This document shows, piece by piece, positions 47,973-60,042 of a stretch of 61,413 nt of DNA. Source of the stretch: Paramecium sonneborni. Its lineage: Eukaryota; Ciliophora; Oligohymenophorea; Peniculida; Parameciidae. The first letter of the stretch is position 1; the number at the start of each line of letters is the position of its first letter. Position numbers and translations under genes: made by a program. The notes below the pieces were generated by a model. It was not told where the DNA came from, did not search any database, and saw only the letters and a list, made by a program, of their open reading frames with translations. Location of the stretch: positions 190,191-251,603 of the forward strand of contig CAJJDN010000009.1 in NCBI GenBank assembly GCA_905182985.1, written 5' to 3'.

Positions 47973-48963
47973 TATAATTAAAAGAAATTAATATAAAGAT
48001 TCTAAGTTTATGTAAATATATAACAATTATTTATAGAATAAGTTATTAAAAAAATTTAATTGCATCATTCTAAATATTATTTGTTTATATTAAAATCTTT
48101 ACCAAAAGTTTTTGTTATTTATTTATGTAATGATCTAAAAGCGTTTTAAACATGAAAAACTTATAAATAGCTAATTTTTTTTTATAATTTAAATAATAAT
48201 TTATTAAAAAAAATGAAAGGCTAATAGAATTACAAAATTATATGTTAGAAGTTAAATTGTAATGAAAGTCAATTAAATGATATTGATGAGTTTGAAAATA
48301 ACCCATATTTAATTAGAAATTAATAACCTGAACTTGGATTTATTTTATATAAAATCCCTTAGTCTGAATGTGTTTCGTTGAAAGACTTATTTGATGCTAT
48401 TGTATTTAAAACTTAGTTATCTAGAAATCAAAATATATTGTTATCTTTAAAGGATAAGCAATTTTAATTATATAAGCTATTTTATAGCATTTATTAAAAA
48501 TGATTGAGAAGAAAATAGCTCATTGTTATTTAAATTTGAACAATATTTTTATCAAACTAAATAATTAATCAAATAAATTCACTACTTATTAATCACAAAT
48601 TTCAATTGAAAAAATCTATTTTATATAATATTGGTGTATTTAAAAAACTTTAAATGAAGAATTAAACTATTCTAATGATTTGAAAGCCATTAAATTAATT
48701 ATCACGCAATTTCTAGAATTGTACTAAGATTAAAGAATTTAGAGTTTGATACATCAAATATCTTCAGTAAGAAATTTGATTTTATTGAATGATTGTAGAT
48801 AAATGAATGAAATAGTTAATACATTTATTCGAGAGTAAATATATATATTCTAAATTTAGATATGTAAATAAAGAAAAATAAACTATGAGGGACAATGAAA
48901 TTGAAAATTATCAAAAATTTAATAAATAGAGATGTTATTATGAAAAGGAATTGCTTATTTATT
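47840..48963. repeat. Left copy of 1124-nt direct duplication (contig overlap)
   Basis: Repeated at 48965-50088 after one N at 48964. It carries a truncated copy (48213-48963) of the pseudokinase below and the start of the Q/N-rich gene. Confidence 0.93.
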
Positions 48964-48964
48964 N

Positions 48965-50088
48965 TATCAGAGTTTTATAAAACATTAATTTAGAAATAAT
49001 TTTCTTTTTGGATTAGTATTTGTTCCTATTTTAATAATTTTTAAGCTTGCTCTTATATAACTGCTTGAGCTAAGAATTTCAATTATTAATTTTGCATTAT
49101 AATTAAAAGAAATTAATATAAAGATTCTAAGTTTATGTAAATATATAACAATTATTTATAGAATAAGTTATTAAAAAAATTTAATTGCATCATTCTAAAT
49201 ATTATTTGTTTATATTAAAATCTTTACCAAAAGTTTTTGTTATTTATTTATGTAATGATCTAAAAGCGTTTTAAACATGAAAAACTTATAAATAGCTAAT
49301 TTTTTTTTATAATTTAAATAATAATTTATTAAAAAAAATGAAAGGCTAATAGAATTACAAAATTATATGTTAGAAGTTAAATTGTAATGAAAGTCAATTA
49401 AATGATATTGATGAGTTTGAAAATAACCCATATTTAATTAGAAATTAATAACCTGAACTTGGATTTATTTTATATAAAATCCCTTAGTCTGAATGTGTTT
49501 CGTTGAAAGACTTATTTGATGCTATTGTATTTAAAACTTAGTTATCTAGAAATCAAAATATATTGTTATCTTTAAAGGATAAGCAATTTTAATTATATAA
49601 GCTATTTTATAGCATTTATTAAAAATGATTGAGAAGAAAATAGCTCATTGTTATTTAAATTTGAACAATATTTTTATCAAACTAAATAATTAATCAAATA
49701 AATTCACTACTTATTAATCACAAATTTCAATTGAAAAAATCTATTTTATATAATATTGGTGTATTTAAAAAACTTTAAATGAAGAATTAAACTATTCTAA
49801 TGATTTGAAAGCCATTAAATTAATTATCACGCAATTTCTAGAATTGTACTAAGATTAAAGAATTTAGAGTTTGATACATCAAATATCTTCAGTAAGAAAT
49901 TTGATTTTATTGAATGATTGTAGATAAATGAATGAAATAGTTAATACATTTATTCGAGAGTAAATATATATATTCTAAATTTAGATATGTAAATAAAGAA
50001 AAATAAACTATGAGGGACAATGAAATTGAAAATTATCAAAAATTTAATAAATAGAGATGTTATTATGAAAAGGAATTGCTTATTTATT
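48965..50088. repeat. Right copy of 1124-nt direct duplication
   Basis: Partner of 47840-48963. The pseudokinase frame continues intact past its end. Confidence 0.93.
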
Positions 50089-50645
50089 TAAATGAGATTT
50101 TATAAATAAATATTTATTTCGGAGATTAAATAATTGAGGAAACAGTTCAAGAAAAATAGGAACAAATAAAATATCTTAGTCAAACATAGAAAATCTAGTA
50201 ATAAATCTAAAGTTATTTTTAAACTTTATTTTTGAAATATTTCTAAAACTATTATGGAGATAAATTAGAAAATTCTTATTTAATATTTGGAAATTTTAAA
50301 AAATTTTATTAGGAATTCTTATATAATTTTAGAGAAAAATTAAATTAAAGAGCAAATAGAGTATTTGATTCGATTAATAGAGTGATTGAAGAATGCTTTA
50401 ATTAATCAAAATAAAATGTAGAACGCTTTAATTAAGATGTTTAATTTTAAATTAATTATTTCTCTAAAGAGTAAATCATGGAAATAGTTTTAAAATATTT
50501 TATTAAGTATTCATTAGAGTATGATTTATCAATTGAAGAATAATATAAAAAAATGAATAAAAAAATTTTAGATGATTTTTTCAGGAATATTAGTTATTAT
50601 ATGAAGAGGAATTATAAAAGTATTTAGTAAGTAGAATAATAATGA
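49338..50645 (+). CDS. Pseudokinase, 419 aa
   Basis: Introns of 23 nt (GTATTTAAAACTTAGTTATCTAG) and 25 nt (GTAAATATATATATTCTAAATTTAG) give an exact frame. Kinase-like order: LGFILYKIPQSECVSLKDLF (hinge/αD), AILQHLLKMIEKKIAHCYLN (αE into HCYLNLNNIFI where HRDxKxxN belongs), KIYFIQYWCIQ in place of DFG, NDLKAIKLIITQFLELYQDQ (αF-like). The HRD and DFG aspartates are lost. The C-terminal 220 residues are helical and charged (DNEIENYQKFNKQRCYYEKE). Same layout as the pseudokinase at 32492. A truncated duplicate of its 5' part, from 48213 to 48963, is an assembly artefact. Confidence 0.7.
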
Positions 50646-50726
50646 GAAACTGAAGAATAATATTGATTTATAACAATTAAATAATTATTCTTAAAATATT
50701 AATATGATGAAATTCATTTTTTTTCT

Positions 50727-52111
50727 TCAGGCTCCATAATTATATTACTTTAAGATTTTCCAATTTTTTAAATTTAAGGTGGTTTTAACTAGATATAATA
50801 ATAAATAAAATACTGAATTAAACTTGATATGGTTATCTTAATCATGAAATTCCTTCTTAACAATTTCTTCAAATAACATTTTCAAGGAAATCAATCCAAT
50901 AATTTTTTTTTATACTTTTTCTTCTACAATTTAAAAATTAGGATTTCTTTATGTATTAGTTTATTCAATTTTATTAGTTTCTACTACAAATGCAATTTTG
51001 GTTTTTCTTTATTTAAAAATCATTAGCATTTCAAATAATGAGGTATCATTTTAAACAAAAAGAACAGGTCTAACAAGATTATCTAATTCTGATATTTTTC
51101 TTTTAGTTAATTCCATATCAATTAATTATTTAGCTCTAATGGTTCCAATAATATTTTCTTTTTAATTTTCATAGATAGTGACATAAGAATAACCAGAGGA
51201 TGCTATTCTTGCTAATGTTTCTTTATTAAGTTCATTATTTTTATTAACAGAAAATACATCTTTAATAGGGATCATGACTTATTCAACAGTTTTATCTCTC
51301 AAGTCAATAGTTGAAGTAATCATATTAATTTCAGCTTAAGTAAATCCTTAATCTTCATTTGAATGACCACCTCCAGTTGCATGTTTTTGTATACCATGTA
51401 ATTCAATCAAGGCTTTTAATTCATTTTTTTAGAATCTTGTAGATCCATGCTCTCCAAAATAAGAATCTAACATTCTAGCCAAAGGATAACTTATTGGCCA
51501 GAATACAATCATTAATATTTTAACTATTGGTGTTAATTTTTCAGCAATAATTAATTGTTTTGGTCCAGTACATAATGCCTAAGGTATGATTTCTCCAGCA
51601 AAAATTATAAAGATAACTGATATTAATACTGCAAATGCTGGAGGAACAACTTTATCAAAAAATATAGGAAGTGATTCCATACAAAATGCATTTCCTATAA
51701 GTAATGTACATAGAAGCATATGATGTTATTTGATTATTGGTAATATTATATTAGCTTGTCTTTATTATTCATTTGTTCCTTATTCTTTGTATATTTCTAA
51801 TTGTAATTCATCAATAGACAAGTAACCAACTGTCATTCCTGAACACACAGCAGCCATACAGATTAAAGCTAATATTATAGATAATATAAACTTGCAGCTA
51901 TTAGCAAACATATCCAAAAATCTATCTCAGCAGGGGAATATGTTTTCCTAACATTTTTATGTTCCTCTTATTCGTGTTTTTCATTTAATGACTCATCATC
52001 TTCTGACAAGAATCTCCTTTTTTGAATTACGTTTTCAACATTATGAAACACTGTAAATATTAACAATGTTATCGATATTGAACTAATTAAGAATTTTTTT
52101 TTATCAAACAT
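50727..52111 (-). CDS. CNNM/DUF21 metal transporter with CBS pair
   Basis: 453 aa with one 23-nt intron (GTTTATATTATCTATAATATTAG); the frame is exact. After a signal-like N-terminus ([16 protein letters not shown]) comes the DUF21 membrane domain: [20 protein letters not shown], the helices around [20 protein letters not shown] and [20 protein letters not shown], and the family hallmark [19 protein letters not shown] pair follows, with [54 protein letters not shown] and [13 protein letters not shown]/CorB proteins move or sense Mg2+. The C-terminal cyclic-nucleotide-like domain of animal CNNMs is absent. Confidence 0.9.
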
Positions 52112-52244
52112 TAATTAATGAAAAGTCAATTAAGTGAAATAAGAATGAGTCCTAGGTATATTAAAAATATGATGATCTTTAAATCCTTTATGACAAGTAT
52201 CTATTATATTCTACTTAGAAACTCAACCTTCCATTAATCCAGTA

Positions 52245-52940
52245 ATGGTAAGAATTTATGGAAAATATCATGCTGAAAGAGAGATTATTAATAACTAAGA
52301 AGTAAAACAGAAATCTAAAACTTAAAGAAAAAGAACCAAAAGGGCTAAAATTGATTCTGAAGATAAAGTGCTTCTTCTTATCTAAAAAGATTTTGAAAGA
52401 GAGACAAAATAAATAAAAAAACTTGGAAATCATACTGTTAGAATAGAAGAGCTATAAAAATCAATTCATAATTAGTTAATGAATAAGAATTCTAATTCAA
52501 TCTCTAGTTTAATTAGTCAAGATTATGATATGAAACTAGCTCCATCATATTATGAATTATTGAATACAATTCAACCAGAAATGAATTTTAAAAGTAAATT
52601 AACTCTAAGAGAACCATTGAGTAAGGCAAAGGCCTTATTATCTTAGAAAGAGGAGAAAAAGAGAATTTATGAATCTTAAATAAGGCATTAAAGGGATTTC
52701 TTTAGACAACCTACTCTAACAGATTTACCTTCTGCTGGAAATAAAAGAACCACACTCAAAAGTATATTTGAAGACCCAGAAAATAAAAAATAAGCTAAAA
52801 AATTTATAAATAGTATCAGCTAGCATTGTAAATCAGAAAGCACTGAATGTTGTAAAATCCTTCATTAATGTTCCAAGGTTTAGGGAAAATTCAATAGTCA
52901 CTTTGAAGAAATTCTAGATAATTACTTTACTTAAATGTGA
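52245..52940 (+). CDS. Hypothetical charged protein with C-terminal Cys cluster, 231 aa
   Basis: Intronless frame. Lys/Glu-rich N-terminal half (SKTQRKRTKRAKIDSEDKVL), a short conserved-looking part KLAPSYYELLNTIQPEMNFK, then RDFFRQPTLTDLPSAGNKR. The last 45 residues carry HCKSESTECCKILHQCSKVQ with four Cys and two His, which could bind metal. Divergent from the CNNM gene, with 133 bp between starts. No family recognised. Confidence 0.7.
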
Positions 52941-54175
52941 CCCTTTTGATTATAGTTTAATCTAATTTTCTCTTATTAAAATATTTCATCTTTAAACATT
53001 AAATTATTTTAAATTTTAAACAAAACTAAAATTTATTCATTTTTTTTATTGTTTAGAGAGAGAGATAGATTTTTAATTTTTAGTAAAGTTAAATTAGCTT
53101 AAATCTCCCTTAACCATAATTTATAGAATTTTATTTCTAATTCATTAAAACAATTTTATTTTTTGTTTCAAAAGAATAGAATATTATATTTAAATGATTA
53201 ATCATTCGAATTTACTCTAATTGCATTTAGCAAAAATATTATTTCTATAATATTTTCAAATTAAATAATATCCTTGACTGTCTCTATTAAGTTGCTCAAT
53301 TTAAAAACTAAGCTCAAACAAATCAGTAATTATAATCTGATCTCTCAATTATATTTTAGAGTTGTTAATTTATCTTATATAATTTTTGTTAACAGCCAAT
53401 TGTGCATAAAAACTTAGTTTAAATTACTTAGATGAATTGGATTTCAATTTATTTTAAATTTCTCAAATTTACAATTTTTTTTAACTTCCACTCATATTTA
53501 TTGTATTTATATCTAAAAATGCCTTTTATTCTAATCTCTTCCAATCTTTATAATTTAAGTATATCTTTCTTGATTTTATAGCCTAAATTAAATTTTCATA
53601 AGTTAGTTTTTTCACTAAATTAGAAATATTAATAAATGTTTCATATTAATCTAATACATAAAGATTTTACTTTCATTTATAAAATAATATAATTACTTAG
53701 TTCAATAAAATTATAATCAAATTATAATATCTATAATTATATAACAATATTGTATAAAGATATAAAGTTTAAAAGAAATTGATAAACTTTAAACTGAATA
53801 GTAAATTAAATTGTTTTAGTTTGAGTTAAAAATTTTCTTGGGTTTGCTCAATTTATATTCTTCGAATTTTTATTTTTTTCTTAAAATGAATAACTTTTGT
53901 AAAAACTTAATTTAAGCTAAAATATAGAAAAATTGTCATAAATAAAACTGGTTGCTTTTTCTCAAGATTTTAAAATTTTACTGCTTCTATTAATGCTACA
54001 TTTGTATTATAATTTTATCTAATATACCTTTTAATTGGAAGTATAAATAATATTATTGGTCATTTACTTAAAAATGTTTTTAATCTAGGAAATAGCGAGT
54101 TGATTAAGAAATTAACCGTAACAAATTTAATCAAAAATTTAGAAGAAACAAAATATAGTTATAGATGTATAATAA
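52941..54175 (-). other. Mostly empty; possible minus-strand gene remnant around 53,230-53,680
   Basis: Coding-like islands on the minus strand: LDQYETFINISNLVKKLTYE, AIKSRKIYLNYKDWKRLEQK, then IEIQFIQVIQTKFLC and FELSFQIEQLNRDSQGYYL, separated by in-frame TGA codons and frame changes. They cannot be joined with confidence. Composition recalls the helical C-termini of the pseudokinases nearby, so this may be a decayed relative. The rest is AT-rich spacer. Confidence 0.3.
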
Positions 54176-54894
54176 TCAATAATATTAAACTAATTCATCA
54201 TAACGCTATGATTGATTCCACGGTTGTTAAACAGATTATTAAATGAATGGTGTTAGAATTGATTATTAGATTGGTTGTTGAATTTATTATTAAATGAAAC
54301 CATACTATGGAAATTATTACTATTAATATTGAATTCTTGATGGAGCATTAGAAATTGCTTGATTTTTTAGTACAGTTTCATATTTTTACAATTATCTAAT
54401 GAACCCAACATTAGGATGTACTTATCTTCTTTTAGCCTTTACATTCCAAAGTGCTTTTTCGAATGATAAATTATATTTTTTCATTAAGTAAGCAGTGACC
54501 ATAGATGCAGATCGACTTATACCTGCAAAGCAATGTACAAAAACGTTTGTGTATTTTCTATGTCTATCAATAAACTCATAAGCCTATTCAAAGTGTTAAA
54601 TGATATCATAATCTGCTTTATCATGAGCCATAATAATTTCATGAAAATGAACAACATGCTCTTAGTATTTGACTGCGGTCTCTTGACTTGCTGTTAAAAC
54701 TGCTCGAATTTTCAATTTTCTTAATAAATCAACATTATTAGCTGCTTCCAAATTACCTAAATATAGACCTCCTTCTTCTTCACCTAAAATTTTCAATAGA
54801 AATAAATACTTGGTTCAATTATACAAGTTATTGGTTCAGGATCAACTATTTTAGGGACTGATGGAACATATTTAACACTATTATTTTCAAACAT
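54176..54894 (-). CDS. Dual-specificity protein phosphatase (DUSP)
   Basis: 230 aa with one 26-nt intron (GTATTTATTTCTATTGAAAATTTTAG). Core order: GGLYLGNLEAANNVDLLRKL, IRAVLTASQE, HFHEIIMAHDKADYDIIQHF (general-acid loop Asp), FVHCFAGISRSASMVTAYLM (HCx5RS active site, Cys and Arg intact), KALWNVKAKRRQVHPNVGF. These match atypical MAPK-phosphatase-like DUSPs without a rhodanese domain. The C-terminal 60 residues are a Q-rich tail (QQFPQYGFIQQQIQQP). It should dephosphorylate pTyr and pThr/pSer. The substrate is unknown. Confidence 0.92.
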
Positions 54895-55395
54895 TATTTA
54901 ACTGATAATTTAATTTAATATATTAATTGTAATCCTTCTTATTAACTTTTATTTATTGAGGATCTAGAAGGCATCAAATTTATATAATTTAACAAAATTA
55001 TTCAACAAATTATGTCAATCATTAAAAAATCATTAAACTTTAATCCTCTTCTTTTCCTCCCTTAATACATATTTAACTATTATGTATGACATCTAATTAT
55101 ACTTTTTTGTAATGCAGGAAGTAGCAATTAATTTTTGTTGTAGAATTGAACTTATTATTATTATAAAATAATAATAAGGAATGATAAAAGAAAAGAGGAG
55201 AAAATGGACAAGAATTCATTTACAAATTAGAAAAGAGCCTATTTGAAATTTTTTGATGAAAAAAAATTAATAATAAAGTATTTAATGATATGTTTACTTC
55301 GATAGCAAAAACTATTCAATCATTTTAGCAAATCTTAAAATTTTTGAGATTATAAAAAGATTTTAAATATATTTAATTTTTAATTTTTTGTTTTA
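54895..55395. other. Spacer; possible upstream exon of the SNF5 gene
   Basis: ATG at 55,205 opens MDKNSFTNQKRAYLKFFDEK, and a frame-shifted continuation VFNDMFTSIAKTIQSFQQIL follows. These look coding but could not be joined to the next gene. The remainder is AT-rich promoter-like spacer. Confidence 0.3.
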
Positions 55396-56469
55396 ATGCA
55401 AGACACTTAACTATCTGAAGCAATCACATTACTTGATTGTATTAAAAAGAAAATTCACAAAATTAAGCCTCATAATGAAAAATTTCAAAACAACATGAAA
55501 TTGTGTCCGTTCCCTCCAGGATTCCATAATTCATCTCAAAATCTAAGTCCCATTAAGCTTCATATACCAATAACAACTTTAAACAACAAAGAGACCATTT
55601 TAGAGGAACTTATTTTATGGGACTTTGAAGATGATTATTCAGATGAATAATTATTCAGAAATCTCTTTTCTATTGTAACAGATCTTTTAGAAGAGAAATA
55701 CCCGACAAAAATAGGAAAACTTACAGCATAGGAAGCACAAAGTAAGCATTTTTTAATTATTTTAGAAATTATTGATGAATGTCTATATTAAGTTAAATAA
55801 GCTATTGAAGATCATAAAAAATATAAGCATATTTCAGATATATTGCTCTTTGAATCATATATTGATAAAAACGATACAATGATCAATTTATAGATATAAA
55901 CATCTAAATTTAGTGAGACTATTTAATGGGATTTAGGCAATGCTTTTTAATAGTACTTATTTTATACTACTAAGTAGTATTGATGAATTTGTATATACCT
56001 ATTGTTATGAAAATAAATTAGGTTAGGAAAATATTGTTTCAATTGGAAATTAAATTAGAGAATAATTATAAAAAGCATTTGAAAAAAGGTACAATTTAAT
56101 ATCGAAATTCATTTTGGAGGATCGATAAGGTATAAAATTACTTATATTTCTAGATTTTAAATAAAAACTGATTTCTCTCCTGGATTATCCTTCTTTTGAA
56201 CCATATTAAACAATCAAAGAATTACCATAAAATAATGAATTAAATGCATTTTTCAAGAAAAACTTAGATCTATTACCTCCTGAAATGCAAATCTTATATG
56301 GACAAAGGCCAATAATTAAATAAATGTATTAATTCAACTAATTTGTAGAAATGATCTTTATGTTGATTAAGAGGATACTAAAAAGTTTGAAAAAGAACTT
56401 AATCAGAAATCGAAATATTTTGACAAAGTTATTGTATAGGACTTGCTCAATAGAACTAAATCAAATTGA
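55396..56469 (+). CDS. SNF5/SMARCB1-like chromatin-remodelling subunit
   Basis: 334 aa with introns of 24, 22 and 23 nt; the frame is exact. Two SNF5 repeats are visible. Repeat 1 is PIKLHIPITTLNNKETILEE followed by LILWDFEDDYSDEQLFRNLF. Repeat 2 is INLQIQTSKFSETIQWDLG, SIDEFVYTYCYE and SIGNQIREQLQKAFEKRY. The WDF/WDL and IREQL positions are typical. The N-terminal CPFPPGFHNSSQNLSP leads in. The C-terminus is charged, ending LLNRTKSN. Role by homology: core subunit of a SWI/SNF complex. The N-terminal DNA-binding domain of animal SMARCB1 is not seen; an upstream exon is possible. Confidence 0.8.
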
Positions 56470-56791
56470 TGTAGATATTAGTAATTTTATGTTTATTAAT
56501 TAAACTCAAATGATTGATTAAAGTACTTAAGTATTAAATTTTCATTTAAATTACATATTTTTCAGATAAATTTATTAATATTTCACAAATCTTATTCTAT
56601 TAATTAAAAGTTCTTTAAAACTTTTAAAAAGTAAGTCTTAAAATCAAAAAAATTAGACAATAAACAAACAGTTAATTCTATCATTAAAAATGCGTTTAAA
56701 ATTTTGTATTTAAGACTATTTTGATTTAAGCTTTAAAACATTGTGTAAACTGATAAAATAGCTTTGAAGATGCAAAAAATTTCAAAAATTT
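56470..56791. other. Spacer, no gene seen
   Basis: 322 bp between the SNF5 stop and the first in-frame Met of ARMC9. Frames without TGA exist but have no protein-like composition. A missing N-terminal ARMC9 exon could lie here. Confidence 0.4.
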
Positions 56792-59700
56792 ATGTACATA
56801 AAAATATATTTCATCTATACTACTTAATGGGTAGAAGATTTAAAAGAACGTTTAAAAGATTTTACTTTATCAATATTTTAAAATGAATAAATTACTCACT
56901 TGTAAAAACTAGTTTAAAATTATGAAAATTCACAATAGCATAATAATATTTATTAAGATAATTCTAAAGAGCTGAAAAGATTGAATGATTAGATTTAAAA
57001 GTTACAGAATGATAATTATGAAATTAAACAAAAGTTAAATCAACAAGTTTAAGCATATCAAGAATTGAACAATCATGCTGAAAAAAACTTTACTGAAGCA
57101 TAATAAAAATGGTTTTCTCTTTGTAAAGAATTGATGGTCGTTTCAAAAGATTTATAAAAATATCTAGACAACAATTAATCGATGTAAAATTAATAGAAAA
57201 TCTAAAATCTAAAAAAGAAGCTTTTATAATATGAAAAATTCCTTAATCAAGACTTTGAAGATTTAATAAATAAATCATAAGATATTTCATTATTTGAGAA
57301 GGCTAGCATGGCTGAATAAGAGATTTCACATATAACTAATAATTAATGTAAATATAATTATTTAAAGAAATTAGAATTACCAACTCCAATCAAACCAATT
57401 CATGTAGAAGAATATGTTCCATTAAACTATCCTAAAATAATTTAGTTATTTACAAAATCTAATAATTATTAGCATGTAGCAAATGTTTTATAGGCTTTGA
57501 GATGGAGAATTACTAGAGCCAAAAATGCTCTATAGAGAAGATAAGTGGTTGTTGCTTATGCAACTCATGATATAATAGGAACTCACTCAAAAAATATATT
57601 ATTAGCTTAATATTTAATTTTAAAATCTCACAATTTAATTTAATGTTAAACTTTAAAATTACTAAATGCTTTAGCTTCAGATTATCATGGTAGATCCTAT
57701 TTAACTTTAAATCCAACATTAATTAAATTTCTGGTGGATCTTATTAAAAAAGAATAATCTGATAGTCTTATAAGAAAAAATGCTATCGGAGCTCTCTAAA
57801 AAATGTCTTTAAGAAAACAAAGTTAAACATTTATGCTTGAAAATAACATAATTTATCATACATTGATAATTTTAAAGAATGTAAAATAGAATACTATATT
57901 AGGAATAAAATAATCTAAGTGAATATACTTATGAATATATTACTGCTCTTATTATGAATTTATCATTAAGTACTAGAGGAAAGGATGAATTAATTCAGCA
58001 TAAAGAATTAGCATTTGAAGTCTTATATGATCTTATTGAATATCCAAATGATTAAATAAGAACTTTCACTAATGGCACATTTTATTCATTGTTCAGCAGA
58101 AAAACAATTAGAGATTATGCTTATAGTCTAGGAATACCATAAGAATTACCAAGATTATTAGAAAATTCGGATGAAAAGTTCAAAAAATAGATTCAATATA
58201 TGATTGCTTAGTTATAAGCTGACGAAGATGATTATGATTAATCATAAATGGAAGAAGAAAATNTAGCATAATAATATTTATTAAGATAATTCTAAAGAGC
58301 TGAAAAGATTGAATGATTAGATTTAAAAGTTACAGAATGATAATTATGAAATTAAACAAAAGTTAAATCAACAAGTTTAAGCATATCAAGAATTGAACAA
58401 TCATGCTGAAAAAAACTTTACTGAAGCATAATAAAAATGGTTTTCTCTTTGTAAAGAATTGATGGTCGTTTCAAAAGATTTATAAAAATATCTAGACAAC
58501 AATTAGTCGATGTAAAATTAATAGAAAATCTAAAATCTAAAAAAGAAGCTTTTATAATATGAAAAATTCCTTAATCAAGACTTTGAAGATTTAATAAATA
58601 AATCATAAGATATTTCATTATTTGAGAAGGCTAGCATGGCTGAATAAGAGATTTCACATATAACTAATAATTAATGTAAATATAATTATTTAAAGAAATT
58701 AGAATTACCAACTCCAATCAAACCAATTCATGTAGAAGAATATGTTCCATTAAACTATCCTAAAATAATTTAGTTATTTACAAAATCTAATAATTATTAG
58801 CATGTAGCAAATGTTTTATAGGCTTTGAGATGGAGAATTACTAGAGCCAAAAATGCTCTATAGAGAAGATAAGTGGTTGTTGCTTATGCAACTCATGATA
58901 TAATAGGAACTCACTCAAAAAATATATTATTAGCTTAATATTTAATTTTAAAATCTCACAATTTAATTTAATGTTAAACTTTAAAATTACTAAATGCTTT
59001 AGCTTCAGATTATCATGGTAGATCCTATTTAACTTTAAATCCAACATTAATTAAATTTCTGGTGGATCTTATTAAAAAAGAATAATCTGATAGTCTTATA
59101 AGAAAAAATGCTATCGGAGCTCTCTAAAAAATGTCTTTAAGAAAACAAAGTTAAACATTTATGCTTGAAAATAACATAATTTATCATACATTGATAATTT
59201 TAAAGAATGTAAAATAGAATACTATATTAGGAATAAAATAATCTAAGTGAATATACTTATGAATATATTACTGCTCTTATTATGAATTTATCATTAAGTA
59301 CTAGAGGAAAGGATGAATTAATTCAGCATAAAGAATTAGCATTTGAAGTCTTATATGATCTTATTGAATATCCAAATGATTAAATAAGAACTTTCACTAA
59401 TGGCACATTTTATTCATTGTTCAGCAGAAAAACAATTAGAGATTATGCTTATAGTCTAGGAATACCATAAGAATTACCAAGATTATTAGAAAATTCGGAT
59501 GAAAAGTTCAAAAAATAGATTCAATATATGATTGCTTAGTTATAAGCTGACGAAGATGATTATGATTAATCATAAATGGAAGAAGAAAATGATGTTGATG
59601 ATATTGAAGAAGAAGAAGAAGAATGTATTGGAGACGATGATGAAGAAGATGAACTAAATATTTAAGATAATATAATAGGAGAAGAATTATTATCAAAAGA

Positions 59701-60042
59701 TTTTGAATTAGTTGGAGATGAAGCTGAAAATCAAAAATTAGTTATGGATTCTATCATTTTAAAAGAAGTCTAATAAAGAAATGCATAATAAGAATAAATT
59801 AGAGAATCTCAATTAGAGAAAATGCCTGTTGGATGTAATTCTTTTTTCATTATTTTTTAGAAATTCCTTTTTATAATGATACTAATGATAAAAAATCTTA
59901 TTAAAAAGTGCAATAGTTTCATAATCAATAAAAGCAATTAATTCAAGGATAAGGACAATAAAACATTAATTATAATGATCTATAAGAATTTGCTCCTAAA
60001 CCAAAAATTCCTAGAACCCCTCCTGGGGCCTCAAAAAAATGA
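56792..60042 (+). CDS. ARMC9: ARMC9 homologue (ciliary basal-body protein), split by an assembly duplication
   Basis: 624 aa after removing the 1328-nt artefact (N plus one copy) and introns of 22 and 26 nt. The N-terminal ~170 residues are coiled coil. The ARM-like region has LQALRWRITRAKNALQRRQ, LKLLNALASDYHGRSYLTLN, SLIRKNAIGALQKMSLRKQS, LSEYTYEYITALIMNLSLST and GTFYSLFSRKTIRDYAYSLG, then IPQELPRLLENSDEKFKKQI. These match ARMC9 closely in order and wording. An acidic tail (EEEEEECIGDDDEEDELN) and a PRTPPGASKK end follow. The LisH domain of animal ARMC9 is not visible and may be in an unseen upstream exon. ARMC9 acts at basal bodies and its loss causes Joubert syndrome in humans. The 22-nt splice is confirmed by homology (NEQNNLSEYTYEY). 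Confidence 0.88.
56936..58262. repeat. Left copy of 1327-nt direct duplication (contig overlap)
   Basis: Repeated at 58264-59590 after one N at 58263. The copies differ at one position I noticed (A at 57178, G at 58506), which changes a TAA Gln codon to TAG Gln. A single synonymous change is what two alleles, or one sequencing error, would give. Confidence 0.93.
58264..59590. repeat. Right copy of 1327-nt direct duplication
   Basis: Partner of 56936-58262. The ARMC9 frame continues past its end into the acidic tail. Confidence 0.93.

Noticed and set aside
57513..59047. A minus-strand 68-residue frame present twice
   Set aside because: It is antisense to ARMC9 and doubled only because of the contig overlap.
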